A stretch of DNA of 64,000 nucleotides from Pseudomonas poae (GTDB taxonomy: Bacteria > Pseudomonadota > Gammaproteobacteria > Pseudomonadales > Pseudomonadaceae). The position numbers were made by a program, and so were the translations under genes. Where the stretch lies: contig NZ_JYLI01000021.1 of NCBI RefSeq assembly GCF_001439785.1, forward strand, positions 38,149 through 102,148, written 5' to 3'. The notes under the pieces are model-generated. The model had not been told where the DNA came from, did not search any database, and worked only from the letters and a program-made list of their open reading frames with translations. Below are positions 43,777 to 53,181 of the stretch, in pieces; positions within the stretch are counted from its first letter, which is position 1, and each line of letters begins with the position of its first letter.

Positions 43777-44754
43777 ATGGCCAAACGTATCCAGTTCAGC
43801 GCCCATGGCGGCCCCGACGTGCTCGAGTATGTGGACTACACGCCCGCAGAGCCCGGCCCACAACAGGTACGGGTGCGCAACGAGGCCATCGGCCTGAACT
43901 TCATCGACACCTATTTCCGAAGCGGCCTCTACGCCCCGCCGGCCCTGCCATCGGGCCTGGGAGCAGAAGGCGCGGGCGTGGTCGATGCGGTGGGCAGCGA
44001 AGTCAGCCAATTCAAGGTGGGCGACCGCGTGGCCTACGGCAGCGGTCCGCTCGGCGCCTACAGCCAATTGCATGTGCTGCCGGCCGCCAACCTGGTGCAC
44101 CTGCCGGGCGATATCAGCTTCGAACAGGCGGCCGGCGCGATGCTCAAGGGCCTCACCGTGCAATACCTGTTGCGCCAGACCTACGAGGTGAAGGCAGGCG
44201 AAACCATCCTGTTCCACGCCGCCGCTGGTGGCGTGGGCTCCCTGGCCTGCCAGTGGGCCAAGGCCCTGGGCGTGAAGTTGATCGGCACCGTCAGCTCGCC
44301 GGAAAAAGCCGCGCTGGCCAAATCCCTCGGCGCCTGGGAAACCATTGACTACAGCAAGGAAAACGTCGCACAGCGTGTGCTGGAATTGACCGACGGCAAA
44401 AAGGTGCCGGTGGTGTACGACGGCGTGGGCAAGGATACCTGGCTGACGTCCCTGGACAGCGTGGCGCCACGGGGTCTGGTGGTGAGCTTCGGCAATGCGT
44501 CGGGTGCCGTGGACGGGGTGAACCTGGGGATTCTGTCGGCGAAGGGCTCGCTGTATGTCACCCGGCCAACGCTGGCGACCTACGCCGGCAACGCGAAGGA
44601 CTTGCAGGTGATGGCCGATGACCTGTTTTCGATGATCAAGAGCGGCAAGGTGCGCATTGATATCAACCAGCGCTATTCGCTGGCGGAGGCGGCAAAGGCG
44701 CAGACGGAGTTGTCGGGACGGCGGACCACAGGGTCGACTATTTTGTTGCCCTGA
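43777..44754 (+). CDS. qor: NADPH:quinone oxidoreductase
   Basis: 325-residue zinc-less medium-chain dehydrogenase of the QOR family, reducing quinones with NADPH. Nucleotide-binding AAGGVGSLACQWAKALG (about 147-163) and LPSGLGAEGAGVV near residue 65 fit. ATG at 43777 with GAGGAG. Divergent from hemF; typical Pseudomonas neighbour. Confidence 0.93.
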   Translation: MAKRIQFSAHGGPDVLEYVDYTPAEPGPQQVRVRNEAIGLNFIDTYFRSGLYAPPALPSGLGAEGAGVVDAVGSEVSQFKVGDRVAYGSGPLGAYSQLHVLPAANLVHLPGDISFEQAAGAMLKGLTVQYLLRQTYEVKAGETILFHAAAGGVGSLACQWAKALGVKLIGTVSSPEKAALAKSLGAWETIDYSKENVAQRVLELTDGKKVPVVYDGVGKDTWLTSLDSVAPRGLVVSFGNASGAVDGVNLGILSAKGSLYVTRPTLATYAGNAKDLQVMADDLFSMIKSGKVRIDINQRYSLAEAAKAQTELSGRRTTGSTILLP

Positions 44755-44761
44755 GGACCTC

Positions 44762-44836
44762 ATCGCGGGCAAGCCGCTCCCACAGGTTGACCGAGTTGGA
44801 ATGCGATCAAGTGTGGGAGCGGGCTTGCCCGCGATA
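44762..44836. repeat. REPIN between qor and tsaC
   Basis: Arms atcgcgggcaagccgctccc and gtgggagcgggcttgcccgc, with a loop of about 30 bases, between the convergent ends of qor and tsaC; the left arm has lost one base triplet relative to the right. Confidence 0.9.
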
Positions 44837-44850
44837 GGCACAACGCGGTC

Positions 44851-45408
44851 TCAGGAAGGCCGCACCACCTCACCCGTGACCAGGTTGCGAATCAGGCTCG
44901 GGTTCTTGCGCCCACCCAACGCGCCCCCCAGCACCCGATCCACCTGCCCACGGAAATACTGCTCCACGCGAATGCGCGAGCGGGCGGCCGGGCGGCCCTG
45001 GGGGTTGGCCGAGGTGGAAATCAAAGGCCCCACCAGCGAGCACAGGTCTCGTACCAGCGGGTGATCGGTGACCCGCAGCGCGACGGTGTCATGCACACCG
45101 GTCACCCATTCGGGCAACAAATCCTGATGAGGCACCAGCCAGGTGTTAGGCCCCGGCCATGTGCTGGCCATACGGTCGATCCAGTCCTGCGGGAAGTCTT
45201 CGAACAGAAAGTCGAACTGGCGAATCGTGTCCGCCACCAGAATCAGGCCCTTGTCCACCGAGCGGTTCTTGATCGCCAGCAGACGGTCCACCGCTTCTTC
45301 GTTCCACGGGTCACAGCCCAGGCCCCAGACGGCTTCGGTTGGATAGGCGATCACTGCGCCTGCGCGAATATCCCGTGCGGTTTCCAGCACACGCCACCTG
45401 TTGACCAT
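44851..45408 (-). CDS. tsaC: Threonylcarbamoyl-AMP synthase (Sua5/YrdC)
   Basis: 185-residue YrdC-domain enzyme making threonylcarbamoyl-AMP for the tRNA t6A modification. N-terminal GAVIAYPTEAVWGLGCDPWN and KNRSVDKGLILVAD binding loops, and the C-terminal LISTSANPQGRPAARS are typical. 72 bases downstream of dprA on the same strand, perhaps co-transcribed. Confidence 0.93.
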   Translation of the reverse strand: MVNRWRVLETARDIRAGAVIAYPTEAVWGLGCDPWNEEAVDRLLAIKNRSVDKGLILVADTIRQFDFLFEDFPQDWIDRMASTWPGPNTWLVPHQDLLPEWVTGVHDTVALRVTDHPLVRDLCSLVGPLISTSANPQGRPAARSRIRVEQYFRGQVDRVLGGALGGRKNPSLIRNLVTGEVVRPS

Positions 45409-45480
45409 TTGCTCACTCTCCAGACAAAAGCTCTGCGCAGTTTACCGATCTTCCCTACAAAACCCAGCTACAAAACCTTG

Positions 45481-46584
45481 TTATAAAACCCGGCAGCGCG
45501 CAAGCCAGCGCCCGCTTTCGCAGATCACCTGACCTTCGAGCTCCAGTTCCGTGAGGGTGGCGAGCACCTGGGACAACGGCCGCCCGCTGGCTATCGCCAA
45601 GGCCTCGCTGGTGTGGGGTGCGGCGTGCAGCAGCGCCACCAGCGGATGGGTGACCGGCAGGGGTGCAGGGCGTGACAAGGCCTGCCAACCGCGCAATGCT
45701 TCGAGGATATGTTCGATGGTCTCCACCAGCACCGCGCCATCGCGGATCAACTGGTGACAGCCCTTGGCCCCGGGATGATGGATGGACCCTGGAATCGCAT
45801 ACACCTCACGCCCTTGCTCGGCCGCCAGTTTCGCCGTGATCAGCGAACCGCTGGCCATGCTCGCTTCCACTACCAGCACCCCCAGCGACAGACCACTGAT
45901 GATGCGATTGCGTCGCGGGAAGTTGCCGGCCTGGGGCGCAGCGTCCAGCGGAAACTCGGAAACCACGGCGCTGCCCTGGTCAATCATCGCTGCGGCGAGC
46001 CGTCGATGGCGCTGTGGATAAAGATTTTCCAGGCCGGTGCCGAGTACACCGATTGTCTGACCACCCACGTCCAACGCGGCCTGATGCGCAGCGCCATCAA
46101 TGCCCAGGGCCAGGCCGCTGGTGATGACAAAACCGGCGCTCGCCAGGCTGCGGGAAAATGCGGCAGCGGTGTCCATGCCGGGACGCGAGGCACGCCGGCT
46201 GCCGACCATCGCCAGTTGTGGTTTTTCCAGGATCAGCGGGTCGCCGGCGACGAATAAAAGCGGTGGCGCGTTATCGATCTCGGCAAGCAGCGCGGGGTAC
46301 TCGGGTTGGTCCCACATCAGTAAATGCTGGCCCGCACGCTCAAGCCAGGCCAATGCCACAGCGGCGCCCTCGCGAATTTCGGGGCTGCGCCGGGCGTCGG
46401 CACTGCTGGCCGGCAAGCCGAGTGAACGCCAGGCACTGGCCGGCGCACTGATGGCGCTGGAGGCCGATCCGAACGCTTCGATCAGCAAGCGAAAACGCTT
46501 CGGACCGAGTTCAGGCAACCTGTGCAGGCGCAGCCTTGCTTCCAGTTCTGACGGGGATATTTCGTGGTGGTTTGGCGCAAGCAT
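45481..46584 (-). CDS. dprA: DNA-processing protein DprA
   Basis: 367-residue DprA/Smf protein that loads RecA on incoming single-stranded DNA. SAM-like N-terminal helices, a Rossmann core (MVGSRRASRPGMDTA, TSGLALGIDGAAHQAAL, IISGLSLGVLVVEA) and a winged-helix C-terminus are visible. ATG at 46584. A perfect DnaA box lies within the gene (46013) and another upstream (46610). Downstream tsaC. Confidence 0.93.
   Translation of the reverse strand: MLAPNHHEISPSELEARLRLHRLPELGPKRFRLLIEAFGSASSAISAPASAWRSLGLPASSADARRSPEIREGAAVALAWLERAGQHLLMWDQPEYPALLAEIDNAPPLLFVAGDPLILEKPQLAMVGSRRASRPGMDTAAAFSRSLASAGFVITSGLALGIDGAAHQAALDVGGQTIGVLGTGLENLYPQRHRRLAAAMIDQGSAVVSEFPLDAAPQAGNFPRRNRIISGLSLGVLVVEASMASGSLITAKLAAEQGREVYAIPGSIHHPGAKGCHQLIRDGAVLVETIEHILEALRGWQALSRPAPLPVTHPLVALLHAAPHTSEALAIASGRPLSQVLATLTELELEGQVICESGRWLARCRVL
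46013..46021 (-). other. Perfect DnaA box inside dprA
   Basis: tgtggataa, the complement of ttatccaca, lies within the coding sequence; one of the cluster of exact copies. Confidence 0.5.
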
Positions 46585-46609
46585 AGGATCATCCTTGATC
46601 GGAACAAGT

Positions 46610-46618
46610 TGTGGATAA
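46610..46618 (-). other. Perfect DnaA box upstream of dprA
   Basis: tgtggataa in the 59-bp gap between dprA and the TsaP-like gene, upstream of the dprA start, where DnaA could affect dprA expression or simply be titrated. Confidence 0.55.
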
Positions 46619-46643
46619 CTCTGTTGGTAACTTATTTAGCAAC

Positions 46644-47423
46644 CTACTCATTGTGTTTGGCGGCAGTCTCGAAACGGTCCTGTACCGCCAACGGTTGGGA
46701 GGCATTGAGCACCAGGCCGTAACTGAGTTTTTCGTAGGTGCGAAACACCAGCAGGGTGCCGGCGCGAGCATCAGGAAGTGTCACCAACGCGCCGGTGAGG
46801 GCGTCGCGCACGCGGGCGCCGGCTTTGATCACGTTGAGCAGCTGGCCTTCGGCCAAGCCATCCCGGCGCCCCTTGTTCAGCGTCACGGCGTCCAGTACGC
46901 CGATCTGGGTCACACCCTTGGGGACATCGATGATCGTGCCTTCGATGAAAGGCCCGGGTTGCGCAGCGTCCAGGCTATGCAGCGCAATGGGCGAGGGCGC
47001 ACGGAACAGGCGGTCGCCGGGTCGTATCTCCTGAGTGACCCGCTGAACGGCAAGCGTGCTGAGGTCGCCGGCGGTGATGAAACGCGCAGTGCCGATGTCA
47101 TCGGCGTTAACGCCCAACAACTCCTGGGTGCGAGGATCGGTGTAGGCCTTACCGCGTCGGAATATTCCGTAAATGGGCTGCGAAGGATCCAGGTTGCCCC
47201 TGGCATGCACGCGTTCATCGTTGGCACCCAGCACACGACCGGTGCCCGCCGCGATGATATAGGGCGCGTTGTCCAGGTCCTGGGGTGAGTCGAAAATGCG
47301 GTTGTGCAATAAAAACCGCTGGATGGCCTGTTGCGTGGTGTGATCCAGGCGTGGGCCTGGCGGGGGGATCAGGGCCGTGGCAAGCGGGGCCCAGAGCAGC
47401 AAGACGAGTAGCGATTTCCTCAT
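46644..47423 (-). CDS. TsaP-like protein lacking the LysM domain
   Basis: 259-residue secreted protein: signal peptide (MRKSLLVLLLWAPLATA), then directly the C-terminal domain of the PA0020/TsaP family (NAPYIIAAGTGRVLGAND, GRRDGLAEGQLL, GTLLVFRTYEKLSYGLVL). In the homologue I remember, a LysM peptidoglycan-binding module follows the signal peptide; here the frame goes straight from signal to the second domain, making it about 80 residues shorter. The context (between dprA and def) is that of PA0020. Export or cell-wall anchoring may thus differ. Confidence 0.85.
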   Translation of the reverse strand: MRKSLLVLLLWAPLATALIPPPGPRLDHTTQQAIQRFLLHNRIFDSPQDLDNAPYIIAAGTGRVLGANDERVHARGNLDPSQPIYGIFRRGKAYTDPRTQELLGVNADDIGTARFITAGDLSTLAVQRVTQEIRPGDRLFRAPSPIALHSLDAAQPGPFIEGTIIDVPKGVTQIGVLDAVTLNKGRRDGLAEGQLLNVIKAGARVRDALTGALVTLPDARAGTLLVFRTYEKLSYGLVLNASQPLAVQDRFETAAKHNE

Positions 47424-47558
47424 GGGGTGAATCTCCTTTATTATGTGCGTTCGCGTGAAACGTCAGGGCCTTCGCGGCTTTCGAACGTTTCACACCGGCT
47501 GTCTGGGTCCATCCCACCGCCGATTTGCCTCTACCTCACATGTGCAGCAATTACGCTT

Positions 47559-48065
47559 ATGGCTATTTTGAACATCCTCGAATTTCCCGACTCGCGCCTG
47601 CGCACGATCGCCAAGCCGGTGGCCGTAGTGGACGACAAGGTTCGTCAGTTGGTCGATGACATGTTTGAAACAATGTATGAAGCACCGGGCATCGGCCTCG
47701 CCGCGACCCAGGTCAATGTTCACCTGCGCGTGGTGGTCATGGACCTGTCGGAAGACCGCAGCGAACCGAAGGTGTACATCAACCCCGAGTTCGAGCCGCT
47801 CACCGACGAGATGGGCGAGTACCAGGAAGGCTGCCTGTCGGTGCCGGAGTTCTACGAGAGCGTCGAGCGCCCGCTGCGTGTGAAGATCAAGGCCCTGGAC
47901 CGCGACGGCAAGCCCTTCGAACTGATTGCCGAAGGCCTGCTGGCGGTGTGCATCCAGCACGAATGCGACCACCTCAACGGCAAGCTGTTTGTCGACTATT
48001 TGTCCACGCTCAAGCGTGACCGGATCAAGAAGAAGCTGGAAAAAAAGCATCGCCAGCAAGCTTGA
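47559..48065 (+). CDS. def: Peptide deformylase
   Basis: 168-residue iron enzyme removing the N-terminal formyl group. All three motifs are present: GIGLAATQV (about 45-53), EGCLSVP (about 89-95) and QHECDHLNG (about 132-140). ATG at 47559 (MAILNILEF). Divergent from the TsaP-like gene; starts the def-fmt-rsmB-trkA series. Confidence 0.96.
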   Translation: MAILNILEFPDSRLRTIAKPVAVVDDKVRQLVDDMFETMYEAPGIGLAATQVNVHLRVVVMDLSEDRSEPKVYINPEFEPLTDEMGEYQEGCLSVPEFYESVERPLRVKIKALDRDGKPFELIAEGLLAVCIQHECDHLNGKLFVDYLSTLKRDRIKKKLEKKHRQQA

Positions 48066-48077
48066 TGCCCTCCTTCC

Positions 48078-48108
48078 AAAGGCTTGCTGCGGCAAGCCTT
48101 TTTCTTTT
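48078..48108 (+). terminator. Terminator after def
   Basis: aggcttgc-tgcg-gcaagcct followed by tttttcttt. A classic hairpin plus T-run between def and fmt; readthrough is likely partial as the genes usually form one operon. Confidence 0.75.
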
Positions 48109-48134
48109 GTGACTGTTTTTAACCGAGACTTCCC

Positions 48135-49088
48135 ATGACCGAGCCACTGCGCATTGTTTTTGCCGGTACACCCGAATTTGCCGCCGAACACTTGAAGGCG
48201 CTGCTTGCCAGCCCTCACGCGATCGTCGCGGTGTACACCCAGCCGGATCGCCCGGCCGGGCGCGGGCAAAAACTGATGCCGAGCCCGGTCAAGCAACTGG
48301 CGCTGGCGCACAACATTCCCGTGCTGCAACCGCCGACGTTGCGCAACGCCGAGGCCCAAGCCGAACTGGCCGCGCTCAAGCCCGACCTGCTGGTGGTCGT
48401 GGCGTACGGCTTGATCCTGCCGCAGGCGGTGCTGGATATCCCACGCCTGGGTTGCATCAACAGCCACGCGTCGCTGCTGCCACGCTGGCGCGGTGCCGCG
48501 CCGATCCAGCGCGCAATAGAAGCCGGTGACCGCGAGAGCGGCGTCACCGTGATGCACATGGAGGCAGGCCTGGACACCGGCCCGATGTTGCTCAAGGTCA
48601 CCACGCCCATCACCGGCGAAGACACCGGCGGCAGCCTGCACGACCGCCTGGCCGAACTGGGCCCGCCCGCTGTGATCCAGGCCATCGCCCGCCTCGCCGA
48701 CGGCACCCTGCCAGGCGAGGTGCAGGACGATAGCCTGGCCACCTACGCCCACAAACTGAACAAGGACGAAGCGCGCATCGACTGGAGCCGCCCGGCCGTG
48801 GAACTGGAGCGTCTGGTGCGTGCGTTCAATCCGTGGCCGATCTGCCACAGCACGTTGAACGGCGAAGCCTTGAAAGTGCTGGCGGCCACCCTGGCCGAAG
48901 GCGAGGGCGCGCCGGGTGAAATCATCGGTGCCAGCAAGGACGGTCTGGTGGTCGCGTGCGGTGAACAGGCGCTGTGTCTGAACCGTCTGCAACTGCCCGG
49001 TGGCAAGGCGCTGAATTTCAGCGATTTGTTCAACAGCCGTCGTGAGAAGTTTTCCCTGGGCACCCTCCTTGGGGTGGCCGCGCAATGA
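48135..49088 (+). CDS. fmt: Methionyl-tRNA formyltransferase
   Basis: 317-residue enzyme formylating initiator tRNA. The formyl-transfer core with family motif INSHASLLPRWRGAAPIQRAI, FAGTPEFAA N-terminus and a C-terminal tRNA-binding domain. The next gene starts four bases before its stop (ATGA), which makes rsmB coupled. Confidence 0.96.
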   Translation: MTEPLRIVFAGTPEFAAEHLKALLASPHAIVAVYTQPDRPAGRGQKLMPSPVKQLALAHNIPVLQPPTLRNAEAQAELAALKPDLLVVVAYGLILPQAVLDIPRLGCINSHASLLPRWRGAAPIQRAIEAGDRESGVTVMHMEAGLDTGPMLLKVTTPITGEDTGGSLHDRLAELGPPAVIQAIARLADGTLPGEVQDDSLATYAHKLNKDEARIDWSRPAVELERLVRAFNPWPICHSTLNGEALKVLAATLAEGEGAPGEIIGASKDGLVVACGEQALCLNRLQLPGGKALNFSDLFNSRREKFSLGTLLGVAAQ

Positions 49089-50395
49089 ACCCACGTCTGG
49101 CCGCCGCCAAGGCCATGGCCGCCGTCCTCAACGGCAAGGCTTCGCTGAACAGTTCTCTGCCGCCCCAACTGGACAAGGTGGAAGACCGCGACCGCGGCTT
49201 CACCCAGGATCTGGCCTTTGGCACTGCCCGCTGGCAGCCGCGCTTGTCGGCGTTGGCGGCCAAACTGCTGCAAAAGCCGTTCAAGGGTGCCGATGCGGAC
49301 GTGGAGGCGCTGTTGCTGGTGGGCCTTTATCAACTGCTGTACACCCGCGTGCCGGCCCACGCCGCCATCGGCGAAACCGTCGGTTGCGCCGACAAGCTGA
49401 AAAAACCCTGGGCCAAGGCGCTGCTCAACGCCGTGCTGCGCCGCGCCCAGCGTGAAAGCGAAACCCTGCTGGCCGAGCTTGAGCACGACCCGGTGGTGCG
49501 CACCGCCCACCCGCGCTGGCTGCAAAAATCCCTCAAGGCATTCTGGCCCGAGCATTGGGAAGCGATCTGCGCCGCCAACAATGCACACCCGCCGATGATC
49601 CTGCGGGTCAACCGTCGCCATCACGGCCGTGACGCCTATTTGCAACGGCTCACCGATGCCGGCATTGCAGCCGCCGCCTGTGTGTATAGCGTGCATGGCA
49701 TCGTGCTCGAAGCGGCTGCCGATGTACGCAGCCTGCCGGGCTTTGCCGAAGGCTGGATCAGCGTGCAGGACGAAGCCGCGCAACTGGCCGCCGACCTGCT
49801 CGACCTCGCCCCCGGCCAACGCGTGCTGGACGCCTGTTGCGCGCCTGGCGGCAAGACCTGTCACATCCTCGAAGTCGAAAAGGATCTGGCCGGTGTCGTC
49901 GCGGTGGACCTTGAGGCCAAGCGCCTGGTGCGCGTACGGGAAAACCTTGCGCGCCTGGGCCTGAGCGCCGAGCTGATCGCGGCCGATGGCCGTGACACTG
50001 CCACCTGGTGGGACGGCAAGCCGTTCCAGCGCATTCTGCTCGACGCGCCGTGCTCGGCCACCGGTGTGATCCGCCGTCACCCGGATATCAAGCTCACCCG
50101 ACAAGCTGACGACATCACCGCCCTGGCCGTGCTGCAAGGCCAATTACTCGACGCGCTGTGGCCGACCCTGGAAGTGGGCGGCATTCTGCTCTACGCCACA
50201 TGCTCCACGTTGCCGACCGAAAACACCGAGGTCATCCAGGCCTTCCTCGCGCGCACCAGCGGTGCGCGCGAGCTGGACCTGGCCACCACGGCCGGCATCA
50301 AGCAGCCCCACGGCCGTCAACTGCTCGCGCAGGAAGGCGGACACGATGGCTTCTACTACGCCAAACTGATCAAGATCGCCGCCGCACGCGGCTGA
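49085..50395 (+). CDS. rsmB: 16S rRNA (cytosine-967-C5) methyltransferase RsmB
   Basis: 436-residue methyltransferase with an N-terminal NusB-like domain (about 1-140) and a SAM domain: CCAPGGKTCHILEVE, DAPCSATGVIRRHPD (catalytic Cys) and YATCSTLPTEN (second Cys). The start overlaps fmt by four bases. Confidence 0.95.
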   Translation: MNPRLAAAKAMAAVLNGKASLNSSLPPQLDKVEDRDRGFTQDLAFGTARWQPRLSALAAKLLQKPFKGADADVEALLLVGLYQLLYTRVPAHAAIGETVGCADKLKKPWAKALLNAVLRRAQRESETLLAELEHDPVVRTAHPRWLQKSLKAFWPEHWEAICAANNAHPPMILRVNRRHHGRDAYLQRLTDAGIAAAACVYSVHGIVLEAAADVRSLPGFAEGWISVQDEAAQLAADLLDLAPGQRVLDACCAPGGKTCHILEVEKDLAGVVAVDLEAKRLVRVRENLARLGLSAELIAADGRDTATWWDGKPFQRILLDAPCSATGVIRRHPDIKLTRQADDITALAVLQGQLLDALWPTLEVGGILLYATCSTLPTENTEVIQAFLARTSGARELDLATTAGIKQPHGRQLLAQEGGHDGFYYAKLIKIAAARG

Positions 50396-50417
50396 ACGGT
50401 TTTAAGGGAGTGAGCGG

Positions 50418-51791
50418 ATGAAAATCATCATCCTCGGGGCAGGGCAGGTGGGTGGCAGCCTGGCCGAACATCTGGCCAGCGAAGCCAACGACATCACCGT
50501 GGTCGACACCGATGCCGAGCGCCTGCGCAACCTCGGCGACCGCCTGGACATTCGCACGGTGCAGGGGCGTGCGTCGTTTCCGACGGTGCTGCGCCAGGCC
50601 GGCGCCGACGATGCCGACATGCTGGTCGCCGTGACCAACAGCGACGAAACCAACATGGTCGCCTGCCAGGTCGCCCACACCCTGTTCCATACACCAACCA
50701 AGATCGCCCGCGTGCGCGAAGCGGCCTACCTGACCCGCGCCGGCCTGTTCGACAATGACGCGATTCCGGTGGACGTGCTGATCAGCCCGGAACAGGTGGT
50801 CACCCACTACATCAAGCGCCTGATCGAAATTCCGGGCGCCCTGCAGGTGATCGACTTCGCCGGAGGCAAGGCGCAGCTGGTAGCCGTGAAGGCCTACTAC
50901 GGTGGGCCGCTGGTGGGCCAGCAACTGCGCCAGTTGCGCGAGCACATGCCCAATGTGGAAACCCGCGTGGCCGCGATTTTCCGTCGTGACCGACCGATTC
51001 TGCCCCAGGGCGACACGGTGATCGAGGCCGATGACGAGGTGTTTTTCATCGCGGCCAAGGCGAATATTCGTGCCGTGATGAGCGAAATGCGGCGGCTGGA
51101 TGAGACCTACAAGCGCATCGTGATTGCCGGTGGCGGGCAGATTGGCGAGCGCCTGGCCGAGGCCATCGAAAGCCGCTATCAGGTCAAGATCATCGAGATG
51201 AGCCCTACACGCTGCCGGCATCTGTCCGACACCCTCGACAGCACCGTCGTGCTGCAAGGCAGCGCCTCGGATCGCGACCTGCTGATGGAAGAGAACATAG
51301 CCGATGCCGATATTTTCCTGGCGCTGACCAACGATGACGAGGCCAACATCATGTCCTCGCTGCTGGCCAAGCGACTGGGGGCAAAGAAGGTGATGACCAT
51401 CATCAATAACCCTGCATATGTCGACCTGATTCAGGGCGGCGATATCGACATTGCGATCAGCCCGCAACTGGCGACCATCGGCACCTTGCTGGCCCATGTG
51501 CGACGTGGCGACATCGTCAGCGTGCACTCTCTGCGCCGAGGGGCGGCGGAGGCCATCGAGGCGATTGCCCACGGTGATTCGAAGTCGAGCAAGGTGATCG
51601 GCAAGGCCATCCGCGACATTGGCCTGCCCCCGGGCACCACCATTGGCGCGATCATTCGCGACGAGGAAGTGCTGATTGCCCACGATGACACGGTCATTGC
51701 CGCCGGTGACCACGTCATCCTTTTCCTTGTGGATAAAAAACATATCCGTGACGTGGAGAAGTTGTTCCACGTGGGATTGAGCTTTTTCTGA
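50418..51791 (+). CDS. trkA: Trk potassium uptake protein TrkA
   Basis: 457-residue peripheral NAD-binding regulator of the TrkH/G channel. Two tandem RCK halves, each with a Rossmann glycine motif (GAGQVGGSLAEHL at residue 7; GGGQIGERLAEAIE near 239). 22 bases after rsmB, same strand. A perfect DnaA box is located near its end (51728). Confidence 0.95.
   Translation: MKIIILGAGQVGGSLAEHLASEANDITVVDTDAERLRNLGDRLDIRTVQGRASFPTVLRQAGADDADMLVAVTNSDETNMVACQVAHTLFHTPTKIARVREAAYLTRAGLFDNDAIPVDVLISPEQVVTHYIKRLIEIPGALQVIDFAGGKAQLVAVKAYYGGPLVGQQLRQLREHMPNVETRVAAIFRRDRPILPQGDTVIEADDEVFFIAAKANIRAVMSEMRRLDETYKRIVIAGGGQIGERLAEAIESRYQVKIIEMSPTRCRHLSDTLDSTVVLQGSASDRDLLMEENIADADIFLALTNDDEANIMSSLLAKRLGAKKVMTIINNPAYVDLIQGGDIDIAISPQLATIGTLLAHVRRGDIVSVHSLRRGAAEAIEAIAHGDSKSSKVIGKAIRDIGLPPGTTIGAIIRDEEVLIAHDDTVIAAGDHVILFLVDKKHIRDVEKLFHVGLSFF
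51728..51736 (-). other. Perfect DnaA box near the trkA 3' end
   Basis: tgtggataa within the coding sequence; one of five exact copies in the right part. Confidence 0.5.
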
Positions 51792-51809
51792 TCGAACGGA
51801 GTGGGTGCG

Positions 51810-52121
51810 ATGCTCGAATCCCTGGAAAAAATGCTGGCCAAGGGCGTGGATAATTCACTGCTGCGCTTTGGCTTGGGCAAGGGTTATCTGGATAGGAAGG
51901 ACAACCCCAGAGCGGCCGAGCATCTGCACAAGTGCGTTGAGTTCGATCCGACGTATTCGGCGGCGTGGAAGTTGTTGGGCAAGGCCCATGCCGGCTTGGG
52001 TGATAGCGCCGCAGCACGGCTGGCGTGGGAGAGGGGCATCGAGGCGGCCCTGGCCCATGGCGACAAGCAGGCCGAAAAAGAGATGGCCGTGTTCCTGAAG
52101 AAACTCGACCGCCAGGCTTGA
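51810..52121 (+). CDS. Small TPR protein
   Basis: 103-residue protein with two to three TPR-like helical repeats (HLHKCVEFDPTYSAAWKLLGKAH-type block about residues 38-60, then LGDSAAARLAWERGIEAA). ATG at 51810; a GTG nine bases upstream is a possible start. 18 bases after trkA on the same strand, where Pseudomonas commonly has a PA0015-like gene. Function unknown. Confidence 0.8.
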   Translation: MLESLEKMLAKGVDNSLLRFGLGKGYLDRKDNPRAAEHLHKCVEFDPTYSAAWKLLGKAHAGLGDSAAARLAWERGIEAALAHGDKQAEKEMAVFLKKLDRQA

Positions 52122-52132
52122 TGCAGCCCTCT

Positions 52133-52218
52133 GTGGGAGCTGGCTTGCCTGCGATACGGGCGACTCGGTCTTTTCAGTGGCACCGAGGTGATGCTATCGC
52201 AGGCAAGCCTGCTCCCAC
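52133..52218. repeat. REPIN between the TPR gene and lpxL
   Basis: Arms gtgggagctggcttgcctgc and near-complement between convergent gene ends. Confidence 0.92.
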
Positions 52219-52253
52219 ATTTGATCTCCATTGGCCGGGAGATCAAGGCTGCA

Positions 52254-53141
52254 TCAATACCAGCGCGCTTCGCCCGGCGGACGTTTCTTGAAGCGCTTCA
52301 TGCTCCACATGTACTGGCTCGGGTAGGCGCCGACATAGCGCTCCACCACCTTGCTCATCGCCGCGCAGGACGTGGCGGTGTCGGTGCTGTACATGTCTTC
52401 GGGCGCCGCTTCCAGGATCACTTTGTAGCCCGAGCCATCCGGCAGGCGCAGGGCGTGCAGGAATACGCCTACCGCTTTGTGGCCGGCCAGCATGTTCGGC
52501 ACGAACTTGCTGGTCAGCGCCTGGGTGGCGAAGAACGGCACGAAAATCCCGGCGGACTCGGCCGGTTCCGGGTCGGCGGGGATGCCGACCTGGCCGCCTT
52601 TGCGCACTTCCTTGATCACGCTGAGAATGCCTTCCTTGGTCGACGCCGCCACGCGGTTGCCCAGTTGCACGCGCTGTTTGCGCAGCAATTCATCCACAGC
52701 CTTGAGCTTGGGCGGACGGTAGAAAATGATCGGTTTGCACTGGCTGCAATAGAAGTGATTGAGCACTTCCCAGTTGCCCAGGTGGCTGGTGATGCCGACC
52801 ACGCCTTTGCCCGACGCCAGCGCCTGATGCAGCACCTCCAGGCCCTCGACTTCACGCACCAGGTCGATGGAGCGCTGCGCCGGCCAGATCCAGGCGCAGG
52901 CGCTTTCGGTGAGGGACTTGCCGATGTCCATGAGGCTGCGGCCCACCAGGCGCTCACGCTCGGCAGGGTCCATGGCAGGGAAGCACTTGGCGAGGTTGAT
53001 CCGCACCGTGTCGCGGGAGCGGTTCGGGGTTTTCCACATGATCCAGCCGATGGCCGTGCCGACAGCCTGGACAGCGCGCCAGGGCAGCAGGGCAAATACT
53101 CGCAGAGCGCCTACCAGCAAGGCGCCTTTAAACTTTTCCAC
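52254..53141 (-). CDS. Lipid A biosynthesis acyltransferase (LpxL/HtrB family)
   Basis: 295-residue inner-membrane acyltransferase adding a secondary acyl chain to lipid A. One N-terminal helix (MEKFKGALLVGALRVFALLP), the catalytic H(x4)E motif SHLGNWEVL (about 123-131) and conserved FVPFFATQA. On the same strand as tag, perhaps co-transcribed; PA0011-like position. Confidence 0.92.
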   Translation of the reverse strand: MEKFKGALLVGALRVFALLPWRAVQAVGTAIGWIMWKTPNRSRDTVRINLAKCFPAMDPAERERLVGRSLMDIGKSLTESACAWIWPAQRSIDLVREVEGLEVLHQALASGKGVVGITSHLGNWEVLNHFYCSQCKPIIFYRPPKLKAVDELLRKQRVQLGNRVAASTKEGILSVIKEVRKGGQVGIPADPEPAESAGIFVPFFATQALTSKFVPNMLAGHKAVGVFLHALRLPDGSGYKVILEAAPEDMYSTDTATSCAAMSKVVERYVGAYPSQYMWSMKRFKKRPPGEARWY

Positions 53142-53181
53142 AGGTCACTCCTGATCGTGTGTGGTGCGCAAAACCGGCATT

